NCBI RefSeq assembly: GCF_027409185.1
Contig: NC_084474.1
Location: forward strand, 23,961,382 to 24,025,381
From: Cynocephalus volans
Lineage: Eukaryota > Chordata > Mammalia > Dermoptera > Cynocephalidae
DNA: 64,000 bases
Reading direction: 5' to 3'
Of this stretch, positions 13,301-23,798 are shown in pieces. Each line of letters opens with the position of its first letter. The first letter of the stretch is position 1. Position numbers and translations under genes: made by a program. The notes beneath the pieces were generated by a model, which saw only the letters and a program-made list of their open reading frames with translations, was not told where the DNA came from and did no database searches.

Positions 13301-16300
13301 GTCTTTGTGCCCAACGGACTTCAAACTATTTTTATTCAAACTGACTTCTTCATTTATGGCTTCTGTACCATTTTAAGGCTATATTTTCTTCAAAATAATC
13401 AAGTTGTTCTTGTATGTCCTTGTAGCATTTCTCAGTTAAAGCTAAGGTAAATAACTTCTCTGAATTATGAGAATTTATTTACTGAACACCTGCTAAATGT
13501 CAGGAACTATGACAAACTTACTAAATGTTATTTCTAATTCTCACAAAAATATCACAACAATACTACAGAAACAAATACTATTATCTATGTTATAGATAAG
13601 GAAGCTGAAGGTCAAAGAGGTTAAATAATTTTTCTAAGCTAATAGAGCAAATATTTGAACACAATTCAAATTGACTCCAAAATGTATGCTCTTTCCATTA
13701 TTTGGTCTCAATTTTCGGGTTATGTTGAGAGGCATTATGACAATATAGAAAGAACAAACATAACATGGTTTCTGAAACCAGAGTAGTCAATATTGAAATT
13801 CAAATATAAATATTTTGTCTAACTAGCCATGGTGTATTAAGGAACAAATAGGAGCATATGTAAAAATACTTTGTAAATTAGAAAATTACATACTAATAGA
13901 CAGTATGTAAATAGCAGTACGGTGAACAGTAAACATAATTATTTCAAAAATCAATAACACTTTAAAATGTAAGCATTAGATGACACTCTTTTCAATAGAG
14001 CTTTTTCTGATTTTATTACTTAGCAATAAAAATATCTCAATATATTTAGTTTATCTCAAAATGTTTTAATATATATCAGCAAATATTTGTAAAGTCCTAT
14101 CCAAACCTAATATCATTTTTGTTTTAGATTAGTAATCTTTTTAGGCCCCTGTATACATGCATTACTAGAAAATCAGACTTTCTAAGCCATTAGCAACTAA
14201 CTACAGGCAGACCAGAAAAATAGGGACATTTTTAGGAAGGAAACCTAAATCTAAAACATGGAGAAGCATTTTTGAAAAATAGCAAATTTAACCCAAAGGC
14301 CTAAATTAGCCATGTTAGAAATATAACTTAATGTTTCACTTACTTGAAGATGACTAGCAATTAGAGTCCAATCATCAGTTCCATGTTGTTCCACCAACTT
14401 CTTTAACTTATCATCCTATTAAAACAGGTAGGAGAGTTAGAAAGCTTTCCCCATCCTTTTCCTCTACTCCTGAATAACAGATAACTCTCCAATTCTGTCA
14501 AGTCATATCTGGTGATCATTTTTAGAGGACTAAAGCCACTATAATACAAGTTCCTCCATTTACCATGTTGTTTCTGTCACTCCTAGCATCAACCCATTAT
14601 TTATGTCTCTGGATGAAGAAAAAGAATGTGCAAGTTAGTTGATGGATAACTTTTCTCACATTTTGTTTTTAAATATCTTTCATAACTACATTAGTATTAA
14701 CCAATAAATGCAAGTATGAAATTAGTAAACACTGTCTGGTAATTACCTCATCTCTTGTCCATTTTACTCTGTTCCAGAGTTTCTTCAATCCTTTTTGTTG
14801 TGGTACTTCATAATCATGATCAGCATACTGAAGGTCATCATCCTCATCCTCACTACAAAAAAACACAATTTGTGAGATCAGGAATTTTATTTAAATTTTT
14901 GAATTCAATCATTAAATTTGTGTGTGCAGGAATGACTGAAGAAGCCACTCAGACTAAAAGACATACCCAATGAGATTGATTATTCAAAGTATATAAAATT
15001 AAGAGCCATATAATGGGGAGGAGCTATCGTTCTTAATGATATCAGAGAGATGAGGCTGGATATGCCACCAGGGACCAAATCATAGCCTTGTATGTCATGC
15101 TAAGGAGTTTGACCTTTATTCTTTACTTGGCCTCTATTCTAAAGAATTAGGAAACTTTAAGTAAGAGAGCAAAAGACAAATATCTATTGTTTTAGAAAAA
15201 TTTATGGTAGGAGTGTGGCAAAATGGAAGAAGGAAAACAAATTAGTAATCTTCACAATAACCCAAGCAAGAATTTATTAGAACCTGACAAACCACAGCCA
15301 GTGAAAAGACGCAATGGAAGAAGTGATCCATTAACAATATGAACAACAAAAAAGTTTAGAATATTTAGAAATAATTTTAATGAACAAGATCAAGGTATAG
15401 TAAATGATAAAACACTATTGTGAGACACAGAAGACTTGAACAAATGGAAGAATATTCAGACCAGTTATTGGATAAGAAAATATTATAAAGATACCATTCT
15501 CCCAAAATTAATCATAAATTTAAATTAAATAAATAGAAATACCCAAAGATTTTGGGAGGGAATTAGACAAGCTAATTCTACAATTCATATGAAAAAAATA
15601 AAAAAAGAATAGCCAGAAAAGTTCTAAAAAAATATTAATGGGAGAATTAGCACCACCCAACATCAGAATATACTATAGAGAAACAATTAATAAAACTGAA
15701 TGGTACTGGCACACAAAGATACAAACAGATAAATGGAACAAAATAAAACATTCAGGAAAAAAAAAAAAGAACCCAGATGGTGTTTGGTAAATTATAACAG
15801 TAACATTTCCAATCAATGGGGTAAAGATAGATCTTTCAATAACTGGTGTTAAGATACTGGGCGCCCATTTTTAAAAATTAAGCTGCATTCCTACTATAAA
15901 TAAAATAAATTCAAAAGAAGCAAATATTTAAGTTTTTTAAAACCATGATAGTAGTCTAAGAAAATAGAAAGAATTCTACTTTTTATGTCTTTGAGTAGAA
16001 GAGAGGTAAATGGGATAAAAACTCAGAAACCAACCAAAGTAATGATAGCGGGAATGAAAATAAGTACATGAAACTGAGAGATATTTAAAAAGTAGGGGGA
16101 AAAAATGATTTTGCAACTGATGGATATGAGAGACATGGAAGAAGGAGGAGTCAAGGATGACTAAAATTTCTGGCTTAGGGAGCATAAGTTGAGCTATTCA
16201 CTAAGGAAAGGAATAGAAGAAAGAGAGACAGAACTTTAGGACGGAGAAGGAAATGGGGAGTGTAAGTACAGTTTTAGACTAGCTGTTTTAAAGGTACTTG

Positions 16301-19300
16301 AGAAATATACAGGTGGATATGTCTAGAATAGCACTGTCCAATAGTGTCCAATATAATACAATGCTTATATGTAATTTTTAGTAGCCACATTTAGAAAAAA
16401 AGTTAAAATTAATTTTAATATTATTTAACCTATATGTAAAAAAATAATCATTTCAACCTGTGATCAGTATAAAAAATTATAAATGAAATATTACATGTCA
16501 CTCTTTTTTACATTATTTTTTTCTTACTAAACTCTTCAAAATCTGGTGTGTATTGGGTATATATACTACAGTATACAGCAATTCAGATTAGCCGCATTTC
16601 AAGAGCTCAACAGCCACATGTGGCTAGTGATTATCCCGTTGGGCAGAATAGATCTGGAAGGCAACTAGGCACATGGATCTTCTGCTCAGACACAAGGTCT
16701 AGGGTAGAGACAGTTCTGGCAATCACCAGCATACAAAGAATAGTTGAGGCCATGAGATGACCCAAGGAAAATTAATAAAGTGAGGCGTAGGGGGAGAAAG
16801 GGAGTCTGAACCTGAGCTTTGATGGGGTAAAAAAAGAGAACACAATTTTAAAGAATGAAGCCCCAGAAAAGAGGGCAGGCCTTTATGAGAAACTGAATTA
16901 GAGGATTTTGAGTGGCCAGAGGACTGAATAAATAGGCATCTGAAAATAACGCAAACTAAAGTTGATTTAAAACTTTCTAAGTACTAGGCATTGTTGTCAT
17001 CAAAGAAATTTCTGTCTTAAAACCTCACAACAACCAAGAAAGGAGACTGTTATTATTATTAGAAAGGGGACTGTTATTATTATTCCCATTTCATAGAATG
17101 GGAAACTTTGACTTAGAAAAGCAATTTCCTGCCCACAGTGACACCAAATATGGCATGGCTGACCTCTAAAGTCCACTACTTAACCACTATCCTACAACAT
17201 ACTGGAAAAATAGGGAAAGGGTCCCAGGAAGCTAGAAGGTACTAAAGAAAAACTTCAACTGCCTTTTAAATCAGAATGAGGTTCTAGTCCGAACTTAAAT
17301 ACCCGCTTTGTAACCTTGAACATATTAACCTCTCAGGGCTTTACTTTACTTGTCTGTGAAATGAGGATAATACCACCTACCTGATAGTGCTGCTTTAAGG
17401 ATAAAGTTAAATGAGAAAACATATATAACACCTCATACAGCAAGAACTTGGCACAGAAAGGTGGCTCAATGTTAGTATTATGTGCATAGGCTAATTCAAA
17501 ATTATTCAAACATTATTCAAAATTATTCTGATTTCAAACAGCAAAAATTTGAAGATTTGTTATATTTTGCTAAAATACAGTTAAGCAAGGGAGTCGTTTC
17601 TAATATCTATGTATATTACATAATTTCAGTCTTACAAAACTAAAAGATGAAGTTCTAGATTTAATATATACTGTCTACAGATCCTCTGCAGGAATCTCTA
17701 ACTTCCCCTAACTGGTCAATTCCAAAGGACCAAAATTCTTCATATCTGACCAAGCAAAACCTCAAGTTCCCCTATTCCCCTACCTATGATGTTTATCTGC
17801 TTCTTTAGTTCAATGCACTTCAATATTCCAATGCTCTCTCTTTCTGAAGCCAATGTCTATCTGACATCTAATGACAATCTGCCAGGCCTACTTCCACAGA
17901 TGTTTTGTTAAACTACGTCAAAATCAAAAGTACAGGTTTAAAGAAAATACCTGAAGCTATCTTAAGCTATCATAAATATCACCTATTAGTCAAGACTAAA
18001 TTGTTAAATTGGAGATTCTTCAGGATCCAATGACCTCATAAATTTCTAAGAAAGCTACTAAATCAGATAAAGTACCATACTGTAGCTTTCTGTCCAATTT
18101 CTATGTACTCAGAGCATCTATCCTTCTTTCTTCTTAATACTTATCACATTTGCCAACCTTCCCAATGAAAAAGTAAGCTCATGACTGCAGAGACTATGTC
18201 TATCATGCTCACCTCTCAGGACCAAGCACAGCACCTGCCACTCAAATATTTGTAAAATTAATAAACAATCTTCCTTCCTCCCCCAACTGCTCTGTATTCC
18301 AAAATTACCTCACTCCCTTCCAATCCAATCAAAACTTCTACCTTCTTCAGGTAATCGTAAAGTAAATATGAGAAAGAAAACTTTTTTTTTAAAATAAATG
18401 AAAAGACCTCTACGAGGTGAAAGGCATTCCCATTTGTTAAAATGGACTTTTAAAATCCAAATGCACCTCCAAGTGGTAGAATTTTAAGGAGAACCTACTG
18501 AAACAAACATAAAAAATATTCGGTACAGAAAGGGTTCTTTGAGTGTACGTTACACTGCCTAACCTTTCCTAGAAATGACCCTAGCAACATTACCACTCCC
18601 TGACACCCCAAATAGCCCTCAGACAAGCTTTTCACAGATTCTCCTCTTTTCCTCCCTCCACTCAGATCCCAACAGCTTCCACAACAGCATATTTGAGACT
18701 GCTTTAAAAAAAAAAAAAAAAGGTTATTTTTAAGTCAAAACAATTTTTAACTTGGGAATTTACCCATATAAACCCTGAGTATTCACAAAAATATCTACAT
18801 CACACCTAGTCTGATAACCTTAAGGTTATCAAAATATTTTAAGTTAAGGATATGAGTCCAAACATGTTACTTTGGTCAAAAAGACTAGTTTCCAAGGAGT
18901 AATTTTCCTGAAAACTTGTTCATTTTAATTTTAAAACTCTGCCCCCTATTTTTTTTAACCACATACTTTATTTGTGAGAAATTTCTATTTCTACGTGAGA
19001 TTTCACTCTGTTTTGCATTCAGCATGGTCATCAGTTTCAGACACTGAGTTATGCAGCCCATTCAGGAAACTGGGTTTTTTGAGTGGGTGAGTGTGAAGGA
19101 GCATTAAAGTAGAATTCTTAGAATCATCTTTCTAGCACTGGGACTTTCCTAGAGTTATCTACCTATCTACTTCTTAGTTTTGGCATCAAGTTTTTTCTAT
19201 ATATATTTAAGTGATTGTTGAAAGGGTGATATAACTTTCAAATAAGTATGACAAAAAGATCCTAGAAACGTATCAGTATCACTAGCTACAACAGGAAGAT

Positions 19301-22300
19301 GCCTGAGAATGCCTATAATTTGCCAAGAAAAAAGGGAAGGGATATAACTCCACAAGTAACCTCATCAATATTCCACTTTTACCACTTAATTTAAAAGTTT
19401 CATTGCTCAATAATGGTTAGACACCATCTATTTTTCTACTTTTTATATCATCTTTGGATGATATAATATCTTTGGATATTTCTGTATTGTAGCAATTACT
19501 GCTGGTAATATATAATGATTCAATAAATATATAGTTAAATAAATATATAGTAAATAAATATTTACTATATAGATAAATAAATAAACCATTTCTGTCCTAC
19601 TGTGATTAATCTAGTAGACAGCAAAAGAAGGTGAAATTACTTCACCAGTTACCAAACAAAAATAGAAGAGGAATTTGGTCTTTGACTCTCCAACCCAGGA
19701 CTTGGTTTCCAGAATTATTCTACCTGTTTTATTACTTTTTTTTTTTTTTTTAAGAGTCCATGAAAGAATGGTTAGTGAGATAAGAGGGATTCAGGGGAAG
19801 ATAGTATCCTGGAAGCCTAGAGTAGAAAGAAATTTAAGATACCAGTTTCATTTCTTAAGTCTAAGAAAATATTTATTCTATAAATGCCTAATACATAACC
19901 AAACTACTATATTCAAAAAATGGATACAGTTTTGCACATTATGAATGAACAAAGTGATTAGAGTGATTATGAAACAGCAAAGGAAGCACACACGAAAAAA
20001 ATTCTGTAACTTATTAGGTCAGAAAAATAGCTAAGAGTAACTTTACATTGGGGTGTAAGCTAACAGGATGTGATAGTCGTGAATCTGCCTGTGAAATAAT
20101 ACACAAACTATCCACATTTGATGATATTAAGATAAAACATTCAGAAGTTCAAGTTTAAAGGACAATTACATGACCCAAAAACAATAAAACGAGGTAGCCA
20201 AAGGAAGAATTTGAAAATTCTTTAAATTTATTTTTATTTGAAAAGGAACCAATGGTTTGAGGTTACAGAAATATCAGTATTTCTTCAAAATTCGCTCTAG
20301 TAAAATTGCTTCTTCTTGATCAGGTATGTGTGTATGTGTGTATTTCTTTTTTTGGAAGCTGGCCATTGATCATATTTTTAATCACAGACTGCCTCAAGTC
20401 TGAAATCTTTTTCATAATCAAAAAATATTTATTCTACTGTCTTGAGAGCAGGGTAATTGCATTTAACTTTTTTTAAGTCGAATCCCAAAGTATGAAAATT
20501 TACCAGGTTGATTTAATAAAGTGAAATCAGGCCACCCAGTGGTTAAAATGATGTACTGCATGCATGAATATTTTATTTCCAAATCTGGACTGTGCAACCA
20601 GCATGATAACAGTAAAACAAACTAGACTTCACATAATCTTTGACAATTATAAACAGCAATACTGAAATAAAAACTGAAGGGAACTCTACCCAGCTATCCA
20701 TAAACAAAAACAATATGAGAACAATTCTATTTATTTTCATTAATGTGTAAAATATTTTTAAATGAGAAAAGATGATCACAAAAGGTCTTCGAAGTAGGAT
20801 ACATATTAAACCTAGAAGCTATCTTACAGACCATAAAATCCAAACTCCTATATTAACAGATGAAAGACTGGGGCAGAGTTTATCTGCTTTTCTAAAACAG
20901 TATGGCCAGTTAATGACAAAGCTTATTAAAAAATCAGTTCTCAAATTTCAGTATACTTTCATCCCCACCCATTTTGCTGGAAACAATATAGTAAAATTTC
21001 TCCCTACATATACACACATACCACTGAAAAAATATCTTCCAATTCAAGAGCTGGCTTTTATCTTTTCTGTTTTGTGTAGTCACAGGTCATCTCAAGTGTA
21101 AATACCTTAATCTGTTACTAGCAAATAGGCTTTCTAGCGTCTAAATGACATTTTTTAAAGTTTATTTTTAAGGGTAGAACTGGCTTCTAAAAACTAAAGT
21201 AATTATACATAAATATGTTTAAAAATCGAATACATGTTAATAACAGATATACCAGTTTTAGTATTGCCTGTAAATTATGTCATTAAAACCCCACTGGGAT
21301 CTAAAACTATTTAAAGTCACAATACTAAATGAGCCTTTTCCTTTATGTAAATCCAGCTATCTTAAACAAAGATCAAAAGAGCCAACATCCTTCAGTTGTT
21401 TCACACTTGAGGTAACAGTTTTCTACTCTTAGGTGTTTTTTTCAGATCACACAGAAAAAGTGTATTACAGGATTTATGCCTATACTCTTATGCAAATCTT
21501 TTTATACAACAAAATATAATTTTCACTTAAATACTTAAATTGCTGTAGACTGGAAATCTCAAAGTACAACTTGAAGTGACTGAATTATTTCCTTTCTCTT
21601 TCAACTATAAATTGGGTTCATATATATTAAGATACTTAGCCAAAAGCAAAGAGAGTGGACTTTGCCCAATGACATTATCTCCCCTTCCAAACATTTCACA
21701 TTCTATTATCATATTCAATGTCATATTTACATATACAAGCAATATAATTTAGAGCATGAGACACATTCAAGTATGAAAACTCTAAGAAATACACCACTGA
21801 GTGATAATAATTTCACACAATATCCTCTACCTGTACACTTCCAAAGGGACTGTAGCCTCACCTGACCACATTTAATTACTCTGGACTTAGGACTTTTTAA
21901 ATCATTCTGTAATAATATGATTTAATTAACTTAGCAGCTGACAAGGTATAAAATTCAACAGTACAATTAATGTTTAGATCTCAAGTTCACAGTATTGTCC
22001 ATAAAAGAAAATAACATACAGGCAAACTAAAATAATTAAATCACTTCTCCTTTCTTAGTCTATTACTACGAAACATACACACTTATGAAACGGACAGAAA
22101 ACGAATTGGGGAGGAGAGTGTTCTGACATTCAAACATCCATGTCTAACCATAACTTTAACTAAATGCTGATGACAGAATTAGCCAAGAAACTGCTCCAAA
22201 TAAGACTAACATCAATATCTTTAAATAACGCCACACATTAAATATAAACAAACTTCTGTAATTGAGTTGACATACTCACTTGTCATCTTGCTTAAAGTTA

Positions 22301-23798
22301 TTTTTTAATTTTTTTTACATTTAAAAATTCAAGAGAAAGGCCTAACTCAATACTTCAGCAGTCATAACTATAGGAGCTTTTAATATCTATCTTTTCTGAA
22401 GATTGAGAGATTAATTGGGTGCTTGAAGTTCTAAACCAGTGGTTCTCACCTAAGTGATTTTGCCTCCCAAAATACATTTGGCAATGTCTGGAGACATTTT
22501 TGATTGTCATGACTAGGGAAGTATCTACTTGGTTGACATCCACCACTACAAAGAATTATCTGATCCAAAACGTCAATAGTGCCAAGGCTGAAAACCCTGT
22601 TCTAGAAGGTGTGTGTGTGTATGTGTACATTTGCTCCATCTCAAGGGTATGTCCTATATCGTAATTGCCACAAAATAATAAGCTAAAGGGGGGGACTTAA
22701 TTATATTTTATGCTGACTTCTGCAGAAGCATATAACACACAGCAGATGTTTAATAAATGAACAAAGCAAAGAATATTATGTGTAGTTATTGCCATTTTTT
22801 AACAGAAATGTGCAATGAATAACTCCCAGTACTAAATTTCAACTTAGGAAATAAAACTCTAGTTAAAACTTTGAGGCTGTGGATCTAGTTAAATAAAAAT
22901 ATTTGGAAATTCTGCTAAACATCCTTTCAGGTTTATTTAATTATACTGAAAATTAAAAGACATCCTACATTTTTTTCATCTAATGATTATTCCACACAAT
23001 TTAGGAGTAGCTACTGTAGCGAATATAAATAAAAATTAGACACATAAATGTGCTCTACCTCTGTGCAACACTTAGGAACAGTCAGAGCCAAACATGGACA
23101 CTCAAACTATCAAGTGAATCAAACACATTGTTTTATTTTAAGATTAAGCTACCGGTAGCAATAGTGTGACATCTTCCCAGTAGAGGATATTAAAAATATA
23201 TACATAAAGCTGACGACTTGGGTATAGTAATTACTGAAAACATCAAATAGATCCTCTCACCTACTCCTTAGAGGATTTTCCATAACCTTTCAAGATAGCA
23301 AAGTTGGCAGTGGCGTGCCCGCCCAGATTTGTCACGGAGTTCCTATTTTGACTGGTACGTAATTCAGAAAAGAGAGGCCCCCCCGCCCCCGAACACCAAT
23401 TTCAAGTCATCCAGGCAGGACACAACCACTTCAATCTGCGCAGTAAGCCCCTGAAGGCGCACAGACTTACCTGTCAAGAAACCTCCCTCCAAGAGTGTCT
23501 GTGAGACGTTAGGGGTCTGGACGTGCGCTGTGAGGAGAATCGACTCAAAGGAGCAACCTAAGCATTTGTTACTTTCCGCGTCTTAAACACACTAGTCCCC
23601 AGCCCTCCACACGTCGCGGCTGCGCTCCGGCCAACTGGGGGGAAGCGGCTGTGGGGCAGCGAAGAGGAAAACCTCTGCCTCAGCTGGGGAGGGTCTCGGG
23701 GAGGGGAGCCAAAGGGAAAGGAAAGAGGATCTGAGCCGAGACGGTGCCGACAGGCCTTGACGAAAGGATGTCACCCACCTGCGCGACCTCTTCGCCAT
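1023..23798 (-). CDS. MYBL1: MYBL1 (A-MYB) transcription factor, 5' ten coding exons
   Basis: A-MYB is a nuclear DNA-binding activator of the MYB family, known as a master regulator of male meiosis and pachytene piRNA genes. I joined ten exons at consensus splice sites; they read continuously as residues 1-490 of a protein that is about 750 residues in other mammals. Repeat R1 (about residues 35-86), R2 (87-138) and R3 (139-189) each keep their spaced tryptophans, for example [19 protein letters not shown] and SSWTEEEDR. An acidic and Ser-rich region and the [16 protein letters not shown] segment follow. The start is ATG at 23,798 (MAKRSR), in a CpG island. Exons 11 onward, with the negative regulatory C-terminus, lie beyond position 1. 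No frameshift or stop interrupts the ten exons. Intron 6 has a GC donor. The identification rests on recognising the A-MYB sequence; B-MYB and c-MYB fit less well. Confidence 0.96.
1392..2424. other. MYBL1 intron 9, no repeat recognised
   Basis: AT-rich intron with a 14-15 base T run near 2,256-2,270. Nothing else could be supported. Confidence 0.5.
2425..2658 (-). CDS. MYBL1: MYBL1 exon 9
   Basis: 234 nt, 78 codons, residues 290-367. It begins [16 protein letters not shown] and ends in the conserved [10 protein letters not shown] segment. Ser/Thr/Asn-rich with an NSPTK motif. The acceptor is again a tandem TAG-CAG; the donor is TCT|GTAAGT. Confidence 0.94.
2775..3060. mobile_element. Old DNA-transposon-like repeat in MYBL1 intron 8
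   Basis: Both ends carry CAGATTTTGGA / TTTTGGAGCATTTTGG-type sequence, and the interior has GATATCTTGGGGATAGGACCCAAGTCTAAA-like text. I recall this as a common, old mammalian repeat of DNA-transposon type but cannot assign the family name. Confidence 0.45.
3190..3740 (+). repeat. L2 LINE 3'-end fragments (two copies)
   Basis: About 3,190-3,420 and 3,490-3,740 each resemble the 3' part of L2, for example CTTTGCACACACTACTGCTCC and GAACCCTTTCCTGACAACC followed by TGTCTATGTCCCC. Both are decayed. They lie antisense to MYBL1 within intron 8. Confidence 0.6.
3820..3995. mobile_element. Non-autonomous hAT-like DNA transposon
   Basis: It carries ACTATCTGACAGAACTTTCTG at one end, GTGGCTAGTGCAACTGAGGA inside, and GGCTAGGAGCTACCACATTG near the other end. 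This is the pattern of a common mammalian hAT MER element. A related element is at 16,325-16,640. Confidence 0.5.
4295..4455 (+). repeat. MIR SINE, decayed
   Basis: Contains GGTTGCAATCATCCAGACCT, a region resembling the MIR core, and GTTAATATGAGGATTACC before a GGTTATTATTATCAT tail, the usual MIR order. Confidence 0.5.
5040..5138 (-). mobile_element. tRNA-Ile-like SINE monomer
   Basis: Read on the minus strand it goes from GGCTGGCAGGTTAGCTCACC (box A) through GTGGTGCTGATAACACCAAA to GGGTTTGGATCC (box B), then a G/C-rich homopolymer run. Its layout is that of a tRNA-Ile-derived SINE. It is in sense orientation in MYBL1 intron 8. Confidence 0.75.
5885..5989 (-). CDS. MYBL1: MYBL1 exon 8 (acidic/charged)
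   Basis: 105 nt, 35 codons, residues 255-289, [18 protein letters not shown] to RRKRVPP. It is highly charged with a short heptad-like [14 protein letters not shown] segment. The acceptor is a tandem TAG-CAG, so use of the second AG would drop one Gln. The donor is CCA|GTAAGA. Confidence 0.93.
5990..6585. other. MYBL1 intron 7, no repeat recognised
   Basis: AT-rich intron between exons 8 and 7. Nothing in it could be assigned. Confidence 0.5.
6586..6660 (-). CDS. MYBL1: MYBL1 exon 7
   Basis: 75 nt, 25 codons, residues 230-254, [20 protein letters not shown] to SAFIQ. It begins the central region linked to transactivation in A-MYB. The acceptor is CTTTTTAG and the donor CAG|GTAACT. Confidence 0.94.
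6661..8640. other. MYBL1 intron 6, left part
   Basis: AT-rich intron with no recognisable coding sequence or young repeat up to the SINE at 8,642. The intron uses a GC donor at its right end. Confidence 0.5.
8642..8750 (+). mobile_element. tRNA-Ile-like SINE monomer
   Basis: Reads GGTGGCCACTTAGTTAAGTT, then GAGCATGGTATTATCACACC, then GGATTCAGATCCCAGTTACC and an A/C-rich tail. It is the plus-strand version of the 5,040 element, more diverged, about 190 bp inside intron 6 from the end of exon 6. Confidence 0.7.
8944..9118 (-). CDS. MYBL1: MYBL1 exon 6 (R3 end)
   Basis: 175 nt, residues 171-229. It starts [18 protein letters not shown], the recognition helix of R3, and ends NQFYIPVQ. The reading frame and the next exon (IPGYQYV) force the exon to end at CAG, so the intron begins GC (CAG|GCACAT) rather than GT. 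Confidence 0.94.
9260..9600 (+). repeat. Old interspersed repeat, L2-type
   Basis: The stretch ATGTCAGGCACAGCTCTAAA ... CTCATGGAGCTTACATTCTC is a widespread old mammalian repeat motif that I associate with L2-type sequence. It is in MYBL1 intron 5. Family assignment is uncertain, and the overlapping short open frames are by-products. Confidence 0.4.
9601..10656. other. MYBL1 intron 5, remainder
   Basis: AT-rich intron. Nothing recognisable. Confidence 0.5.
10657..10877 (-). CDS. MYBL1: MYBL1 exon 5 (R2/R3)
   Basis: 221 nt, residues 98-170 plus two bases of Arg171. It holds most of R2 ([10 protein letters not shown], recognition segment [15 protein letters not shown]) and the first two thirds of R3 ([21 protein letters not shown]). 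These are the repeats that contact the MYB recognition element, and every expected tryptophan is present. The acceptor is TTTTGTAG and the donor AAG|GTGCTT is weak after the GT. Confidence 0.97.
10878..11834. other. MYBL1 intron 4, right of exon 5
   Basis: AT-rich intron with no recognised element before the tiny SINE at 11,846. The remainder to 12,252 is likewise unassigned. Confidence 0.5.
11846..11877 (+). mobile_element. Very short 5'-truncated SINE with target-site duplication
   Basis: Only the last bases of the tRNA-like SINE (ACCGACCAGCCGTC) plus an A-rich tail remain. It is flanked by an 11-bp direct repeat AATGACTTCCT at 11,835-11,845 and 11,878-11,888, which supports a real retroposition of a nearly empty fragment. 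Confidence 0.6.
12253..12345 (-). CDS. MYBL1: MYBL1 exon 4 (R1/R2)
   Basis: 93 nt, 31 codons, residues 67-97, [15 protein letters not shown] to EEDQR. It ends R1 (third tryptophan in HRWQ) and opens R2 (GPWTKEED). The donor is AGG|GTAACA. A SINE inserted in the opposite orientation lies only about 96 bp upstream of the acceptor. Confidence 0.95.
12427..12590 (+). mobile_element. Dimeric-type tRNA SINE with 14-bp target-site duplication, next to MYBL1 exon 4
   Basis: The body at 12,441-12,576 runs GGGCCGAGCCCTTGGCGCAC, GAGAGTGCGGTGCTGGGAGC, CCGCGGTTCGTATCC, then a shortened second unit CCGGTGCACTCACTGGCTGA and an A-rich tail. AAGAACAAAGTTTT flanks it at 12,427-12,440 and 12,577-12,590. It is antisense in intron 3, close to the acceptor of exon 4. 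Compared with the other copies, its GC content and CpG retention suggest it is young. Confidence 0.85.
13470..13700 (+). repeat. Old MIR/L2-class repeat in MYBL1 intron 3
   Basis: Resembles the widespread old motif TTTACTGAACACCTGCTAAA ... ATAAGGAAGCTGAAGGTCAA ... GCTCTTTCCATTAT. The class is recognised, the family is not. The rest of intron 3 (12,591-14,343) shows nothing else clear. Confidence 0.45.
14344..14415 (-). CDS. MYBL1: MYBL1 exon 3 (R1)
   Basis: 72 nt, 24 codons, residues 43-66, [10 protein letters not shown] to ASHLQ: the middle of Myb repeat R1 with its second tryptophan (DDWTLI). The acceptor is TTAATAG and the donor CAA|GTAAGT is a perfect consensus. Confidence 0.95.
14747..14852 (-). 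CDS. MYBL1: MYBL1 exon 2
   Basis: 106 nt. Completes Ser7 and encodes the acidic [18 protein letters not shown] stretch, then the start of Myb repeat R1 up to WTRDE (residue 42). The acceptor is TTTTTTTGTAG and the donor is GAG|GTAATT. Exon 1 and exon 2 together make exactly 42 codons. Intron 1, about 8.9 kb, is the longest intron seen here. Confidence 0.95.
15345..15965 (+). mobile_element. L1 ORF2 fragment in MYBL1 intron 1
   Basis: Decayed L1 text typical of the ORF2 C-terminal region, such as ACTTGAACAAATGGAAGAAT, GCACCACCCAACATCAGAAT, and GAATGGTACTGGCACACAAA. Stops and indels are throughout. It splits an older repeat whose parts flank it at about 15,020-15,340 and 16,050-16,320. Confidence 0.75.
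16325..16640. mobile_element. Non-autonomous hAT-like DNA transposon
   Basis: Ends read AGCACTGTCCAATAGTGTCC and CACATGTGGCTAGTGATTAT, in inverted relation to each other. The interior includes CAAAATCTGGTGTGTATT. Same broad type as the element at 3,820. Confidence 0.55.
17000..17490 (+). repeat. MIR and MIR-like repeats
   Basis: The part at 17,255-17,485 is a good MIR: ACCCGCTTTGTAACCTTGAA, TGTCTGTGAAATGAGGATAA, GGATAAAGTTAAATGAG, AACTTGGCACAGAAAGGTGG. The part at 17,000-17,210 looks like the gap-rich old repeat also seen at 13,470. Confidence 0.6.
17500..22430. other. MYBL1 intron 1, central part
   Basis: A long AT-rich intronic stretch. A weak L2 3' end is likely near 18,110-18,260 (CTTATCACATTTGCCAACC ... 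CACAGCACCTGCCACTC). AAATA-type simple repeat lies at about 19,530-19,590, and A or T runs near 18,705 and 19,737. No exon or RNA gene is recognised. Confidence 0.45.
22434..22605 (-). mobile_element. MER5/MER20-type hAT element
   Basis: Begins CCAGTGGTTCTCACCTAAGT, continues GGCAATGTCTGGAGACATTT and ends CAATAGTGCCAAGGCTGAAA, the layout of a short hAT-Charlie derivative, with an internal deletion. A GT-rich microsatellite follows at 22,609-22,626. Confidence 0.65.
22627..23580. other. MYBL1 intron 1, 5' end
   Basis: Unique-looking intron. GC content rises from about 23,300 toward the CpG island. No coding exon is supported. Confidence 0.5.
23779..23798 (-). CDS. MYBL1: MYBL1 exon 1, coding part
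   Basis: Encodes MAKRSR plus two bases of codon 7 (AG). The donor reads CAG|GTGGGT, with GT at 23,778-23,777. The rest of exon 1 to the right is 5' UTR in the CpG island. This ATG opens the known A-MYB N-terminus, which decides the start. Confidence 0.93.

Larger units (their letters stand above)
15020..16930 (+). repeat. Older mammalian repeat interrupted by L1 and hAT elements
   Basis: Pieces at about 15,020-15,340, 16,050-16,320 and 16,645-16,930 read like one old repeat (AGGAGTTTGACCTTTATTCT; AGGAGTCAAGGATGACTAAA; CTGGCAATCACCAGCATAC). It is broken by the L1 fragment at 15,345 and the hAT element at 16,325. I recognise the text as a common old mammalian repeat but not its family. Confidence 0.4.

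Noticed and set aside
20523..20600. GGCCACCCAGTGGTTAAAATGATG as a tRNA or SINE head
   Set aside because: Neither box A nor box B is convincing and no tail or duplication is seen.
22609..22626. GT-rich tract as a regulatory Z-DNA element
   Set aside because: It is short and imperfect, beside an old hAT element; no further support.
23592..23778. Extension of MYBL1 exon 1 reading frame ([12 protein letters not shown]...)
   Set aside because: It runs past the consensus donor CAG|GTGGGT into the intron. Exon 2 continues the known protein directly from that donor.
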